NCBI RefSeq assembly: GCF_902499115.1
Contig: NZ_CABVPN010000018.1
Span: 105,361-169,360, forward strand
Length of the DNA: 64,000 nt
Reading direction: 5' to 3'
Origin: Burkholderia diffusa
GTDB taxonomy: Bacteria > Pseudomonadota > Gammaproteobacteria > Burkholderiales > Burkholderiaceae
Below the pieces are notes generated by a model. It did no database searches. It was not told the origin of the DNA and saw only the letters and a program-made list of their open reading frames with translations. Within the stretch, counting starts at the first letter, position 1, and every line of letters starts with the position of its first letter. The position numbers and the translations under genes are program-made. Below, one piece after another: positions 47,526 through 56,179 of this stretch.

Positions 47526-49052
47526 ATGCTTGATTTCCCCTTTCTGAGCCTGGCGATCTGGGTTCCGATCCTGTTCGGCGCGTGCCTGCTGCGTGCGGGT
47601 TCCGACCGTCATCTGCAGCGCACGAGACTGATCGCGCTCGTCGGCGCGTTGGCGGGGCTGGCCGCCGTCGTGCCGCTTGTCGCCGGTTTCGATTCGCAGT
47701 CGGCCGCGATGCAGTTCGCCGAAACCCGCAACTGGCTGGCGGCCTTCAACGCCGGCTGGCGCGTCGGGATCGATGGCGCATCGCTGTGGCTCGTCGTGCT
47801 GACCGCCTTCACGACGCTCGTCGTCGTGATCGCGTCGTGGGAGTCGGTGACGGTGCGCGTCGCGCAGTACTACGCGTCGTTCCTGATCCTGTCGGGGCTG
47901 ATGGTCGGCGTGTTCGTCGCGCAGGACGGGCTGCTGTTCTTCATCTTCTTCGAGGCGACGCTGATTCCGCTGTACCTGCTGATCGGTACGTGGGGCAGGG
48001 AGCACCGCGTCTACGCGGCCGTGAAGTTCTTCTTCATCTCGTTCGCGGGTTCGCTGCTGCTGTTGATGGCGATGCTGTACCTGTACGCGAAGTCGCATAC
48101 GTTCGACATGAACGCATGGCGCACGCTGCAGCTCGGCTTCGCACCGCAGTTGCTGGTGTTCCTCGGATTCTTCGCCGCGTTCGCGGTCAAGGTGCCGATG
48201 TGGCCGGTGCATACGTGGCTGCGCGACGTCTACACGGACGGCCCGACGGGCGCGGCGCTGATGCTCGCGATGCTCAAGCTCGGCGGCTATGGCTTCCTGC
48301 GCTTCGCGCTGCCGATCACGCCGGACGCGAGCCACTTCTTCGCGCCGGCCGTGATCGCGCTGTCGCTGTTCGCGATCGTCTACGCGAGCCTGATCGCGCT
48401 CGCGCAGACTGATCTCGGCAAGCTTCTCGCATATTCGACGGTCGCGCACATGGGGATCGTCACGCTCGGGCTGTTTCTGTTCAACCAGATCGGCGTCGAG
48501 GGTGCGATCGTGCAGCTCGTGTCGTACGGCTTCGTCGCGGGCGCGATGCTGCTGTGCGTGAGCGTGCTGGTCGATCGCACGAACCAGCGCGAGATCGCCG
48601 CGTATGGCGGCGTGGCGGGTGTCATGCCGCGCTTCGCGACGTTCGCGCTGCTGTTCGCGATGGCCAACGTCGGCCTGCCGGGCACGTCGGGCTTCGTCGG
48701 CGAGTTCATGGTCATCATGGGCGCGATTCGCGTCAACTTCTGGATCGGCGCGATCGCGGCGCTCACGCTGATCCTCAGCGCGTCGTACACGCTGTGGATG
48801 GTCAAGCGCGTCGTGTTCGGCAAGATCGCGAGCGCGCGCATCGCGAAGCTCGCCGACCTCAGCCGCCGCGAGATCGTGATGTTCGCGTCGCTCGCGCTGA
48901 TCGTGCTGATGGTCGGCGTCGATCCGAAGCCGTTCACCGACGCGATCGATCCGACCGTTGCGCGGCTGATCGACGACGCCAGCCATTCGAAGCTGCCGGC
49001 CGGGGACGGTGGCGCGCCTGCGCAGGCGTACATGGCAGCGAGGCACGGCTAA
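47526..49052 (+). CDS. Stand-alone NuoM-like proton-translocating subunit
   Basis: A 508-residue multi-pass membrane protein of the complex I subunit M / Mrp antiporter family. Channel residues are retained: Glu in FFIFFEATLIPLYLL, Lys in FAVKVPMWPVHTWLRD, Lys in AMLKLGGYGFLRF, and Glu in GTSGFVGEF. About 13-14 helices can be counted. It is not within a nuo operon: neighbours are a glycosyltransferase and cyoABCD, and no other complex I gene lies in the window. It could be a second NuoM copy or part of a separate cation/proton machine. The gap to cyoA is 250 bases and contains a weak terminator-like hairpin. Confidence 0.85.
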   Translation: MLDFPFLSLAIWVPILFGACLLRAGSDRHLQRTRLIALVGALAGLAAVVPLVAGFDSQSAAMQFAETRNWLAAFNAGWRVGIDGASLWLVVLTAFTTLVVVIASWESVTVRVAQYYASFLILSGLMVGVFVAQDGLLFFIFFEATLIPLYLLIGTWGREHRVYAAVKFFFISFAGSLLLLMAMLYLYAKSHTFDMNAWRTLQLGFAPQLLVFLGFFAAFAVKVPMWPVHTWLRDVYTDGPTGAALMLAMLKLGGYGFLRFALPITPDASHFFAPAVIALSLFAIVYASLIALAQTDLGKLLAYSTVAHMGIVTLGLFLFNQIGVEGAIVQLVSYGFVAGAMLLCVSVLVDRTNQREIAAYGGVAGVMPRFATFALLFAMANVGLPGTSGFVGEFMVIMGAIRVNFWIGAIAALTLILSASYTLWMVKRVVFGKIASARIAKLADLSRREIVMFASLALIVLMVGVDPKPFTDAIDPTVARLIDDASHSKLPAGDGGAPAQAYMAARHG

Positions 49053-49155
49053 TTGCCTGACGCGCAGTCGTTGTGCGCACATCCATACGGGCTGGCGCGG
49101 GCGGCGTCCGGCCGGCTCGCGCTCGCCGTCCGGCCGCGTGAAATTGCCCCGCGAC

Positions 49156-49178
49156 AATCTGTCTCACGGCAGATTTTG
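49156..49178 (+). terminator. Weak terminator-like hairpin after the nuoM-like gene
   Basis: AATCTG / CAGATT six-base arms with an eight-base loop, running into TTTTG. Stem is short, so activity is uncertain. Confidence 0.4.
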
Positions 49179-49302
49179 CAATGATGATTTGCCGCATCCA
49201 CCGGTTTTTCGTCGCACCCGCGCGACGTATGATTCGGCCACTTTCGTGGATCGAATGCGCATCGGGCATACGCAACGGATTCAATGACCCTCGGGCTGTG
49301 TG

Positions 49303-50190
49303 ATGAAAAGAAAAGCTTCAAGAGGCTGGACGGCGCTGATATCGATCGGCGCGGCGCTGAGCCTGTCAGGCTGTAATTTAGATGTACTAAATCCGAAAGG
49401 AAGCGTCGGCGCCGCGGAAAAGGCGCTGATCGCGACGTCGACATGGGCGATGCTGATCGTCGTCGTGCCGGTGATCCTGCTCACGTTGTGGTTCGCGTGG
49501 CGTTACCGCGCATCGAACCGCAACGCCGCCTACGCGCCGAACTGGTCGCACTCGACCGCGATCGAGGTCGTGATCTGGACGGTGCCGACGCTGATCATCC
49601 TGTTTCTCGGCGTGCTCACGTGGAAAACCACGCATGAACTCGATCCGTACAAGCCGCTCGAGTCGTCGGTGAAGCCGATCGACGTCGAGGTCGTCGCGCT
49701 CGACTGGAAGTGGCTGTTCATCTATCCGGAACTCGGCATCGCGTCGGTGAACCAGCTCGCGATTCCGGTCGGCACTCCGGTGAACTTCCGCATCACGTCG
49801 GATTCGGTGATGAACTCGTTCTTCATTCCGCAGCTCGGTGGCCAGGTGTACGCGATGGCCGGCATGCAGACGCGTCTGCATCTGATCGCCGACGAAGCCG
49901 GCGACTATGCGGGCACGTCCGCCAACTTCAGCGGCCGCGGTTTCTCCGACATGAAGTTCCGCACGCTCGCCGAGCCGCGCGAGCAGTTCGACGCCTGGGT
50001 GCAGAAGGTGAAGGCTTCGCCCGACCGGCTCGACGCGACCGTGTACGGCACCGTCGCGCAGCCAAGCGAGAAGGCGCCCGTGCGCTACTTCTCGTCGGTC
50101 GATCCGCGGCTCTTCCACAACATCATCGCGAAATACAACGATGGCCACGTCCTCGACCTGAAGGACGCCGCCTGCGGCACGAAGGGGTAA
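49303..50190 (+). CDS. cyoA: Cytochrome bo3 quinol oxidase subunit II
   Basis: Subunit II of the bo3-type ubiquinol oxidase, a proton-pumping terminal oxidase. Length 295 residues. Lipoprotein signal ending SLSGC (about residue 25), two membrane helices (AMLIVVVPVILLTLWFAW and VVIWTVPTLIILFLGVL), then a periplasmic cupredoxin domain (VEVVALDWKWLFIYPE, MNSFFIPQLGGQVYAMAGM, FSGRGFSDMKF). The CuA-binding Cys pair of cytochrome-c oxidases is absent, which supports the quinol type. The ATG at 49303 is preceded by an overlapping GTG at 49300. First gene of cyoABCD; cyoB begins four bases after. Confidence 0.96.
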   Translation: MKRKASRGWTALISIGAALSLSGCNLDVLNPKGSVGAAEKALIATSTWAMLIVVVPVILLTLWFAWRYRASNRNAAYAPNWSHSTAIEVVIWTVPTLIILFLGVLTWKTTHELDPYKPLESSVKPIDVEVVALDWKWLFIYPELGIASVNQLAIPVGTPVNFRITSDSVMNSFFIPQLGGQVYAMAGMQTRLHLIADEAGDYAGTSANFSGRGFSDMKFRTLAEPREQFDAWVQKVKASPDRLDATVYGTVAQPSEKAPVRYFSSVDPRLFHNIIAKYNDGHVLDLKDAACGTKG

Positions 50191-50193
50191 CGC

Positions 50194-52200
50194 ATGTTCG
50201 GCAAACTCACACTATCGGCGATCCCGTTCGATCAGCCCATCATCATGGTGGCCGGCGCCTTCATGGGGCTGGCCGTGCTGGGCATTCTCGCCGCGCTGAC
50301 GATCACCGGCCGCTGGAAGTGGCTGTGGACGGAGTGGCTGACGACCGTCGACCACAAGAAACTCGGCGTGATGTACATCATCGTCGCACTGATCATGCTG
50401 CTGCGCGGCTTCGCCGACGCGATCATGATGCGCATGCAGCTCGCGCTCGCTTACAACGCGCCCGGATACCTGCCGCCGCATCACTATGACCAGATCTTCA
50501 CGGCACACGGCGTGATCATGATCTTCTTCATGGCGATGGTGTTCATGGTCGGCCTGATGAACCTGATCGTGCCGCTGCAGATCGGCGCGCGCGACGTCGC
50601 GTTTCCGTTCATCAACTCGCTGTCCTTCTGGATGACCGCGGTCAGCGCGATCCTGATCAACGTGTCGCTCGTGATCGGCGAGTTCGCGCAGACGGGCTGG
50701 CTCGCGTATCCGCCGCTGTCGGAGCTGCAGTTCAGTCCGGGGGTAGGGGTCGACTACTACCTGTGGGCGCTGCAGATCTCGGGTGTCGGCACGCTGCTGA
50801 CCGGCGTGAACTTCTTCGTGACGATCATCAAGATGCGCGCGCCCGGCATGACGCTGATGAAGATGCCGGTGTTCACGTGGACGGTCCTCTGCACGAACGT
50901 GCTGATCATGGCGTCGTTCCCGATCCTGACCGCGACGCTCGCGTTGCTCGGTCTCGACCGTTACCTCGGCATGCACTTCTTCACGAACGAAGCCGGCGGC
51001 AACGCGATGCTGTACCTGAACCTGATCTGGGCGTGGGGCCATCCGGAGGTGTACATCCTGATCCTGCCGGCTTTCGGCATCTTCTCGGAAGTCATCGCGA
51101 CGTTCTCGAAGAAGCCGCTGTTCGGCTACAAGACGATGGTGTACGCGACCTGCGCGATCATGGTGCTGTCGTTCCTCGTGTGGCTGCATCACTTCTTCAC
51201 GATGGGCTCGGGTGCGAACGTGAATGCGTTCTTCGGCATCATGACGATGATCATCGCGATCCCGACCGGCGTGAAGGTGTTCAACTGGCTGTTTACGATG
51301 TACCGCGGCCGGATCGAATTCACGACGCCCGTGCTGTGGACGATCGGCTTCATGGTCACGTTCACGCTCGGCGGCATGACCGGTGTGATGATGGCGATTC
51401 CGGGCGCGGACTTCGTGCTGCACAACAGCCTGTTCCTGATCGCGCACTTCCACAACGTGATCATCGGCGGCGTGCTGTTCGGGTACCTCGCTGGCTTCAA
51501 CTACTGGTTCCCGAAGGCGTTCGGCTTCAAGCTGAACGAGAAGCTCGGCAAGGCCGCGTTCTGGTTCTGGCAGGTCGGCTTCTACGTCGCGTTCGTGCCG
51601 CTCTACGTGCTCGGCTTCATGGGCATGACGCGCCGTCTGAACCACTACGACAACCCGGCGTGGCATCCGTGGCTGCTGGTCGCCGCGTTCGGCGCCGTGC
51701 TGATCGCGATCGGCATCGCATGCCAACTGCTGCAACTGGTCGTCAGCATCCGCAACCGCAACCTGCCGGCTTACCGCGACACCACGGGCGATCCGTGGGG
51801 CGGCCGCACGCTGGAATGGGCGACCTCGTCGCCGCCAGCCGAATACAACTTCGCGGTGATCCCGCAAGTGCGCACGCTCGACGCGTATGCCGACATGAAG
51901 GCACGCGGCGACGGCCGGCCGAACCCGGCGACGATCCGCGACATCCACATGCCGTCGAATACGTGTGCGGGCCTCGTGGTCGCGATTTTCAGCCTGTTGC
52001 TGGGCTTCGCGCTCGTGTGGCACATCTGGTGGATGGCCATCGGCGGCCTGGTCGGCATCGTCGCGACGCTGGTGATCTACAGCTCGCGTGACAACGATGG
52101 CTACTACATCCCGGCATCGAAGGTGCGCAGGATCGAAGAGAAGCAACCTGCGGCACGCGTGGCCACGCATGTCGACGACGTGGAACTGGAGGCCAACTGA
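50194..52200 (+). CDS. cyoB: Cytochrome bo3 quinol oxidase subunit I
   Basis: Catalytic subunit with heme b, heme o3 and CuB; reduces oxygen and pumps protons. Length 668 residues with about 15 helices, the CyoB layout. FTAHGVIMIFFMA holds a low-spin heme His, WAWGHPEVYILILPAFG the CuB His/Tyr crosslink region, WLHHFFTMG two CuB His, and FLIAHFHNVIIGG the heme His pair. The K- and D-channel signatures NLIVPLQIGARDVAFP are visible. Its TGA overlaps the cyoC ATG by one base. Confidence 0.98.
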   Translation: MFGKLTLSAIPFDQPIIMVAGAFMGLAVLGILAALTITGRWKWLWTEWLTTVDHKKLGVMYIIVALIMLLRGFADAIMMRMQLALAYNAPGYLPPHHYDQIFTAHGVIMIFFMAMVFMVGLMNLIVPLQIGARDVAFPFINSLSFWMTAVSAILINVSLVIGEFAQTGWLAYPPLSELQFSPGVGVDYYLWALQISGVGTLLTGVNFFVTIIKMRAPGMTLMKMPVFTWTVLCTNVLIMASFPILTATLALLGLDRYLGMHFFTNEAGGNAMLYLNLIWAWGHPEVYILILPAFGIFSEVIATFSKKPLFGYKTMVYATCAIMVLSFLVWLHHFFTMGSGANVNAFFGIMTMIIAIPTGVKVFNWLFTMYRGRIEFTTPVLWTIGFMVTFTLGGMTGVMMAIPGADFVLHNSLFLIAHFHNVIIGGVLFGYLAGFNYWFPKAFGFKLNEKLGKAAFWFWQVGFYVAFVPLYVLGFMGMTRRLNHYDNPAWHPWLLVAAFGAVLIAIGIACQLLQLVVSIRNRNLPAYRDTTGDPWGGRTLEWATSSPPAEYNFAVIPQVRTLDAYADMKARGDGRPNPATIRDIHMPSNTCAGLVVAIFSLLLGFALVWHIWWMAIGGLVGIVATLVIYSSRDNDGYYIPASKVRRIEEKQPAARVATHVDDVELEAN

Positions 52201-52808
52201 TGTTGCAGAAAACCTTGAGCGCAACCTTGCTCGAGCACGACGACCATCCGCCGTCGCACTCGGTGTTCGGCTTCTGGCTGTACCTGATGACCGACTGCGT
52301 GATCTTCGCGGCGCTGTTCGCGACGTTCGCGGTGCTCGGCAACCAGTATGCGGGCGGTCCGACCGCGAAGGACCTGTTCGACATTCCGGGCGTCGCGGTC
52401 GAAACCGCCGCGCTGCTGCTGTCGAGCATCACCTACGGTTTCGCGATGCTGGCCGCGTACAAGCAGCGGCGCGGCGCGCTGCTCGCGTGGCTCGCGGTGA
52501 CGTTCGTGCTCGGCGCGGCGTTCCTCGCGATGGAACTACGTGAGTTCTCGCACCTGATCGCGGACGGTGCGGGTCCGCAGCGCAGCGCGTTCCTGTCGGC
52601 GTTCTTCACGCTGGTCGGCACGCACGGGCTGCACGTGACGGCCGGCCTGCTGTGGATGATCGTGCTCGCCGGGCAGATCGTACTGCGCGGCGGCGACCTG
52701 ACCGATCGCGACCTGCGGCGCCTGACGTGCCTGAGCCTCTTCTGGCACTTCCTCGACATCGTGTGGATCTGCGTGTTTTCCTTTGTCTATCTCGCGAGCG
52801 TGATCTAA
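52200..52808 (+). CDS. cyoC: Cytochrome bo3 quinol oxidase subunit III
   Basis: Subunit III of the bo3 oxidase, five membrane helices, role in stability and assembly. Length 202 residues. FGFWLYLMTDCVIFAALFATF, ETAALLLSSITYGFAML and HGLHVTAGLLWMIVLAGQIV are typical, ending LFWHFLDIVWICVFSFVYL. The ATG overlaps the last base of cyoB and the cyoD ATG abuts its stop, so translation is coupled throughout. Confidence 0.97.
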   Translation: MLQKTLSATLLEHDDHPPSHSVFGFWLYLMTDCVIFAALFATFAVLGNQYAGGPTAKDLFDIPGVAVETAALLLSSITYGFAMLAAYKQRRGALLAWLAVTFVLGAAFLAMELREFSHLIADGAGPQRSAFLSAFFTLVGTHGLHVTAGLLWMIVLAGQIVLRGGDLTDRDLRRLTCLSLFWHFLDIVWICVFSFVYLASVI

Positions 52809-53141
52809 ATGGCTCATTCGCATTCGTCTCAACTAGAAGAAGGGCACGGCAGTGTCGGCGGCTATGTCGCCGGCTTCATCCTGTCGGTTCTGCTCACTGC
52901 CGCGTCGTTCGGCCTCGTGATGGGCGGCGTGCTGTCGCCGCACGCGTCGCTGATCGCGCTGGCCGCGCTCTCATTCGTGCAGATCGTCGTGCACCTCGTG
53001 TACTTCCTGCACATGAACGGTTCGTCCGGCCAGCGCTGGAACGTGATGGCGTTCAGCTACACCGTGCTGACGGCGGCGATCCTGATCGTCGGCACGCTGT
53101 GGGTGATGCAAAACGTCAGCATGAACATGATGTCACGCTGA
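52809..53141 (+). CDS. cyoD: Cytochrome bo3 quinol oxidase subunit IV
   Basis: Small subunit IV, three membrane helices (GYVAGFILSVLLTAASFGLV, LIALAALSFVQIVVHLVYFLHM, VLTAAILIVGTLWVM); 110 residues. It has the Cyo-type conserved HLVYFLHMN segment. Last gene of the operon, with a strong terminator 40 bases downstream. No cyoE (heme o synthase) gene follows, so that must be elsewhere. Confidence 0.97.
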   Translation: MAHSHSSQLEEGHGSVGGYVAGFILSVLLTAASFGLVMGGVLSPHASLIALAALSFVQIVVHLVYFLHMNGSSGQRWNVMAFSYTVLTAAILIVGTLWVMQNVSMNMMSR

Positions 53142-53184
53142 ACGGCATCGCGGCGCAGCGGACGATCTCCATGCGCTTCATGCA

Positions 53185-53214
53185 AAAAAGGCGGCACGCG
53201 AGTGCCGCCTTTTT
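53185..53214 (+). terminator. Intrinsic terminator of the cyo operon
   Basis: AAAAAGGCGGCAC / GTGCCGCCTTTTT perfect arms with a four-base loop, 44 bases after cyoD. The poly-A left arm makes it bidirectional. Confidence 0.95.
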
Positions 53215-53302
53215 CTCATTTCGGCCGCGCAATACGCACCGGTCGTCAGTGCGTGCTCGTGCCCGCGTCAGCCGTCAGCGCAGGCGAGCAGTCCGTGCGG
53301 TA

Positions 53303-53446
53303 CTCCGCGGCGAGCCGATGCTTCGCGCCGTCGAGGATCGCGCCGCGGACGCCCTTGGCCTGTTCGAGGTGCCAGTTTGCGTTCTCGATAGTGACGGTCG
53401 CATCGTCGACGAGAATGCCGACCGCGAGCGCGGGTCCGCCGAGCGT
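53303..53446 (-). pseudogene. Fragment of an RND-family efflux transporter
   Basis: About 48 codons on the minus strand encode LAVGILVDDATVTIENANWH followed by EQAKGVRGAILDGA-type residues. This matches the AcrB-class helix in which GILVDDA is the conserved proton-relay Asp pair and ENANWHLEQ its continuation. Nothing on either side continues the transporter, and the reading frame beyond is unrelated, so this is a decayed relic of about 5% of a gene. It lies in the 558-base gap between cyoD and the WG-rich protein. Confidence 0.75.
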
Positions 53447-53699
53447 CAAAGCTGCGCCGCTTGACGCCGGGCGCGGGCCAGGATGAAAGATGTTCCAGGA
53501 AGGGCGGAACGGGCCCTCGGCCGGCACGGCAAGGCGGGCCGGGCAGGCGGGCGCGACGGCCGGGCGCCAATTGTTACAAGACGTTAGCGGGCGCTTCCCG
53601 TTGCGACGCTGCGCATCAGTTCTTACAAACTTGAAATATGCCGGGACGGCGCTTGTCGCTATAGTCGAATCACACATGAAACAACTCGAAGAGGAATCC

Positions 53700-54062
53700 A
53701 TGAAGACTTTGCGTATTGCCTCGCTCTTGACCGGTATGACGGCCTTGCTCGTGTCGGGCGCAGCAATGGCGGGAGTCAATGTCGGGATCAACGTCGGCGT
53801 GCCGGCTCCGGTCTACGTCGCGCCCGCGCCCGTGTATGCGCCGCCGCCTCCGCCGGTCGTCTACCAGCCGGCGCCCGTGTATGCACCGGCGCCCGTCTAC
53901 GCGCCGGCACCGGCGATCGTGATCGGCTGGCACGGCGATCGTTACTGGGACGGCCGCCGCTACTGGGGCCGCGACGAGTGGTATCGCCATCATGGCCGCG
54001 GCTGGGGCGGCGATCGCGGTCACGGTCATTGGGATAACGGCCGCCACAACGGCTGGCGTTGA
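53700..54062 (+). CDS. Exported Pro/Ala- and Trp/Gly/His-rich small protein
   Basis: A 120-residue protein with signal peptide SLLTGMTALLVSGAAMAG, a VNVGINVGVPAPVYVAP segment, a proline-rich tract of PVYAPAP units, and a C-terminal W/G/R/H-rich part (YWDGRRYWGRDEWYRHHG). This is the pattern of YXWGXW-repeat exported proteins of unknown function. Start ATG 53700 with GAGG upstream; the frame to 53490 is not coding-like. Likely periplasmic or outer-surface. Confidence 0.85.
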   Translation: MKTLRIASLLTGMTALLVSGAAMAGVNVGINVGVPAPVYVAPAPVYAPPPPPVVYQPAPVYAPAPVYAPAPAIVIGWHGDRYWDGRRYWGRDEWYRHHGRGWGGDRGHGHWDNGRHNGWR

Positions 54063-54243
54063 TCGACATGCGCGCATGAGATGAAGACCGCCCGCGAGGC
54101 GGTTTTCTTTTGCCTGCGCGTGCCGCGCGCGGCGGTCGCGATGCGTTGGCGCCACGCGCGAAAAGCCGCACGCTGGCTCGACGTCGAATTGAATGGGTAG
54201 AATCGACCCACGTTCCATCCCTCAATCGACCGACAGGGCCTCT

Positions 54244-56127
54244 ATGACGAAGGGTTCGCCCCGGGCCGCCGCCGCGCGCACCCGCTTCGGCGCCGCGCGT
54301 GCAGTACGTGCCGCCGGCCGCACGGCGGCAGCATGGGCAATACAGGCGGTACTCGCCGCGACGGCCGCGCACGCGGCCCATGCGATCGCGCAGTACGGCG
54401 AGCCGAAATATCCGCCGGGCTTCAAGCATTTCGACTACGTGAACCCGGACGCGCCCAAGGGCGGCACGCTCGTGCTCGCGAACCCGAACCGGCTGACGTC
54501 GTTCGACAAGTTCAATCCGTTCACGATGCGCGGCAACCCTGCGCCGGGCATCGACATGTTGTTCGAGAGCCTGGCGACCGGCAGCATGGACGAACCGTCA
54601 TCCGCCTACGGGCTGCTCGCCGACGACATCGCGATCGCGCCGGACCGCCGCTCGGTCACGTTCCACCTGAATCCCCGCGCGCGCTTCTCGAACGGCGATC
54701 CGGTAACGGCCGAGGACGTCCGGTTCTCGTTCGACACGCTCAAGAGCAAGCTGGCCGCACCGCAGTTCGGCGCATATTTCGCCGAAATCGCGAAGGCCGT
54801 GGTGGTTGACCCCGCGACCGTGCGCTTCGAATTCCGCAGCGCGAACCGCGAGCTGCCGCTGATCGCCGGCGGCGTGCCGGTGTTCTCGCGCAAGTGGGGG
54901 CTGCGCGCGGACGGTTCGCGGATTCCGTTCGACCAGCTCGCGTTCGAACAGCCGATCGGCAGCGGCCCGTACCTGATCGAGCGCTACGACAACGGCCGCA
55001 CCATTACGTACCGGCGCAATCCCGCGTACTGGGGCGCCGATCTGCCGGTGCGGATCGGCACCGACAACTTCGAGCGGATCGTCTACAAGCTGTACGGCGA
55101 CGGCGTCGCGCGGCTCGAGGCGTTCAAGGCCGGCGAGTACGACGTGCTGGTCGAATACATCGCGCGCAACTGGACGCGACGCGACGTCGGCAAGCGCTTC
55201 GACAGCGGCGAGCTCGTCAAGCGCGAATTCCGCCAGCACAACGGCGCGGGCATGCAGGGCTTCTTCATGAACCTGCGCCGCCCGCAGTTTCGCGACGTGC
55301 GCGTGCGCCAGGCGCTCGATCTCGCGTTCGACTTCGAATGGCTGAACCGCCAGCTGTTCTATAGCGCGTACACGCGCCTCGACAGCTATTTCGCCGATAC
55401 CGACCTGCAGGCGACCGGTACGCCGGGCCCGGGCGAGCTGAAACTGCTGGAGCCGTTGCGCGCGCGGCTCGACCCGGCCGTGTTCGGGCCGATGGTCACG
55501 CAGCCGAACACAAACCCGCCGGGCTCGCTGCGCGCGAATCTGCTGAAGGCGCGCTCGCTGCTCGCGCAGGCCGGCTGGACCTACCGCGACGGCGCGTTGC
55601 GCAACGCGCAGGGCGAGCCGTTCACGTTCGAGATTCTCGACGATTCGGGCGCGGCGATGGAAGGCGTCGTGACCGCCTACCAGCGCAATCTCGCGAAGCT
55701 CGGCATCGACGCGCGCTTTCGCACGGCCGATTACGCGCTGCTGCAGAAGCGGCTCGACGCGTTCGACTACGACATGACGACGGTTCGCCTGCCGGGCGTG
55801 CAGGTGCCGGGCGCGGAGCAGTTCTCGCGCTACGCCAGCAAGTTCGCCGACGAGCCGGGCTCCGACAATATCATCGGCCTGAAGTCGCCGGCCGTCGACA
55901 CGCTGCTGCATGCGCTCGGCGCCGCGCAGACGCGCGACGACCTGCTCGACGCGACGCATGCGCTCGATCGCGTGCTGATGCATGGCTATTACGCGGTTCC
56001 GCAGTGGTACAGCACCACGCACCGGATCGCCTACAAGCGCACGCTCGGCTATCCACAGACGCTGCCGCTGTACTATTCGGCCGAGGGCTGGGTCGTGTCG
56101 ACCTGGTGGGCCAAGCCCGATCACTGA
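54244..56127 (+). CDS. yejA: Peptide ABC transporter substrate-binding protein YejA
   Basis: Periplasmic binding protein of the YejABEF importer (microcin C and peptides in E. coli). Length 627 residues from ATG 54244; signal-like N-terminus with Ala-rich AAAWAIQAVLAATAAHAAHA. KYPPGFKHFDYVNPDAPKGG is the diagnostic start of the mature YejA-type protein, GLLADDIAIAPDRRSVTFHLNP and IGSGPYLIERYDNGRTITYRR follow. The oligopeptide-binding protein C-terminal lobe ends in LGYPQTLPLYYSAEGWV. First gene of the yej operon; yejB is 52 bases downstream. Confidence 0.95.
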   Translation: MTKGSPRAAAARTRFGAARAVRAAGRTAAAWAIQAVLAATAAHAAHAIAQYGEPKYPPGFKHFDYVNPDAPKGGTLVLANPNRLTSFDKFNPFTMRGNPAPGIDMLFESLATGSMDEPSSAYGLLADDIAIAPDRRSVTFHLNPRARFSNGDPVTAEDVRFSFDTLKSKLAAPQFGAYFAEIAKAVVVDPATVRFEFRSANRELPLIAGGVPVFSRKWGLRADGSRIPFDQLAFEQPIGSGPYLIERYDNGRTITYRRNPAYWGADLPVRIGTDNFERIVYKLYGDGVARLEAFKAGEYDVLVEYIARNWTRRDVGKRFDSGELVKREFRQHNGAGMQGFFMNLRRPQFRDVRVRQALDLAFDFEWLNRQLFYSAYTRLDSYFADTDLQATGTPGPGELKLLEPLRARLDPAVFGPMVTQPNTNPPGSLRANLLKARSLLAQAGWTYRDGALRNAQGEPFTFEILDDSGAAMEGVVTAYQRNLAKLGIDARFRTADYALLQKRLDAFDYDMTTVRLPGVQVPGAEQFSRYASKFADEPGSDNIIGLKSPAVDTLLHALGAAQTRDDLLDATHALDRVLMHGYYAVPQWYSTTHRIAYKRTLGYPQTLPLYYSAEGWVVSTWWAKPDH

Positions 56128-56179
56128 AGCCTGCCGGCCCTTCGTTCAACCCAGCCTATCGATCGCGAGTCGACGCCCT

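Noticed and set aside
49053..49302. Promoter pair in the gap before cyoA
   Set aside because: TATGAT at 49228-49233 is present but no acceptable -35 lies at the right spacing, so I did not list it.
53246..53791. The 181-codon minus-strand frame as a real gene
   Set aside because: Only the part at 53303-53446 resembles a protein (an RND helix); the rest is unrelated and overlaps the next gene's start region, so I called a fragment.
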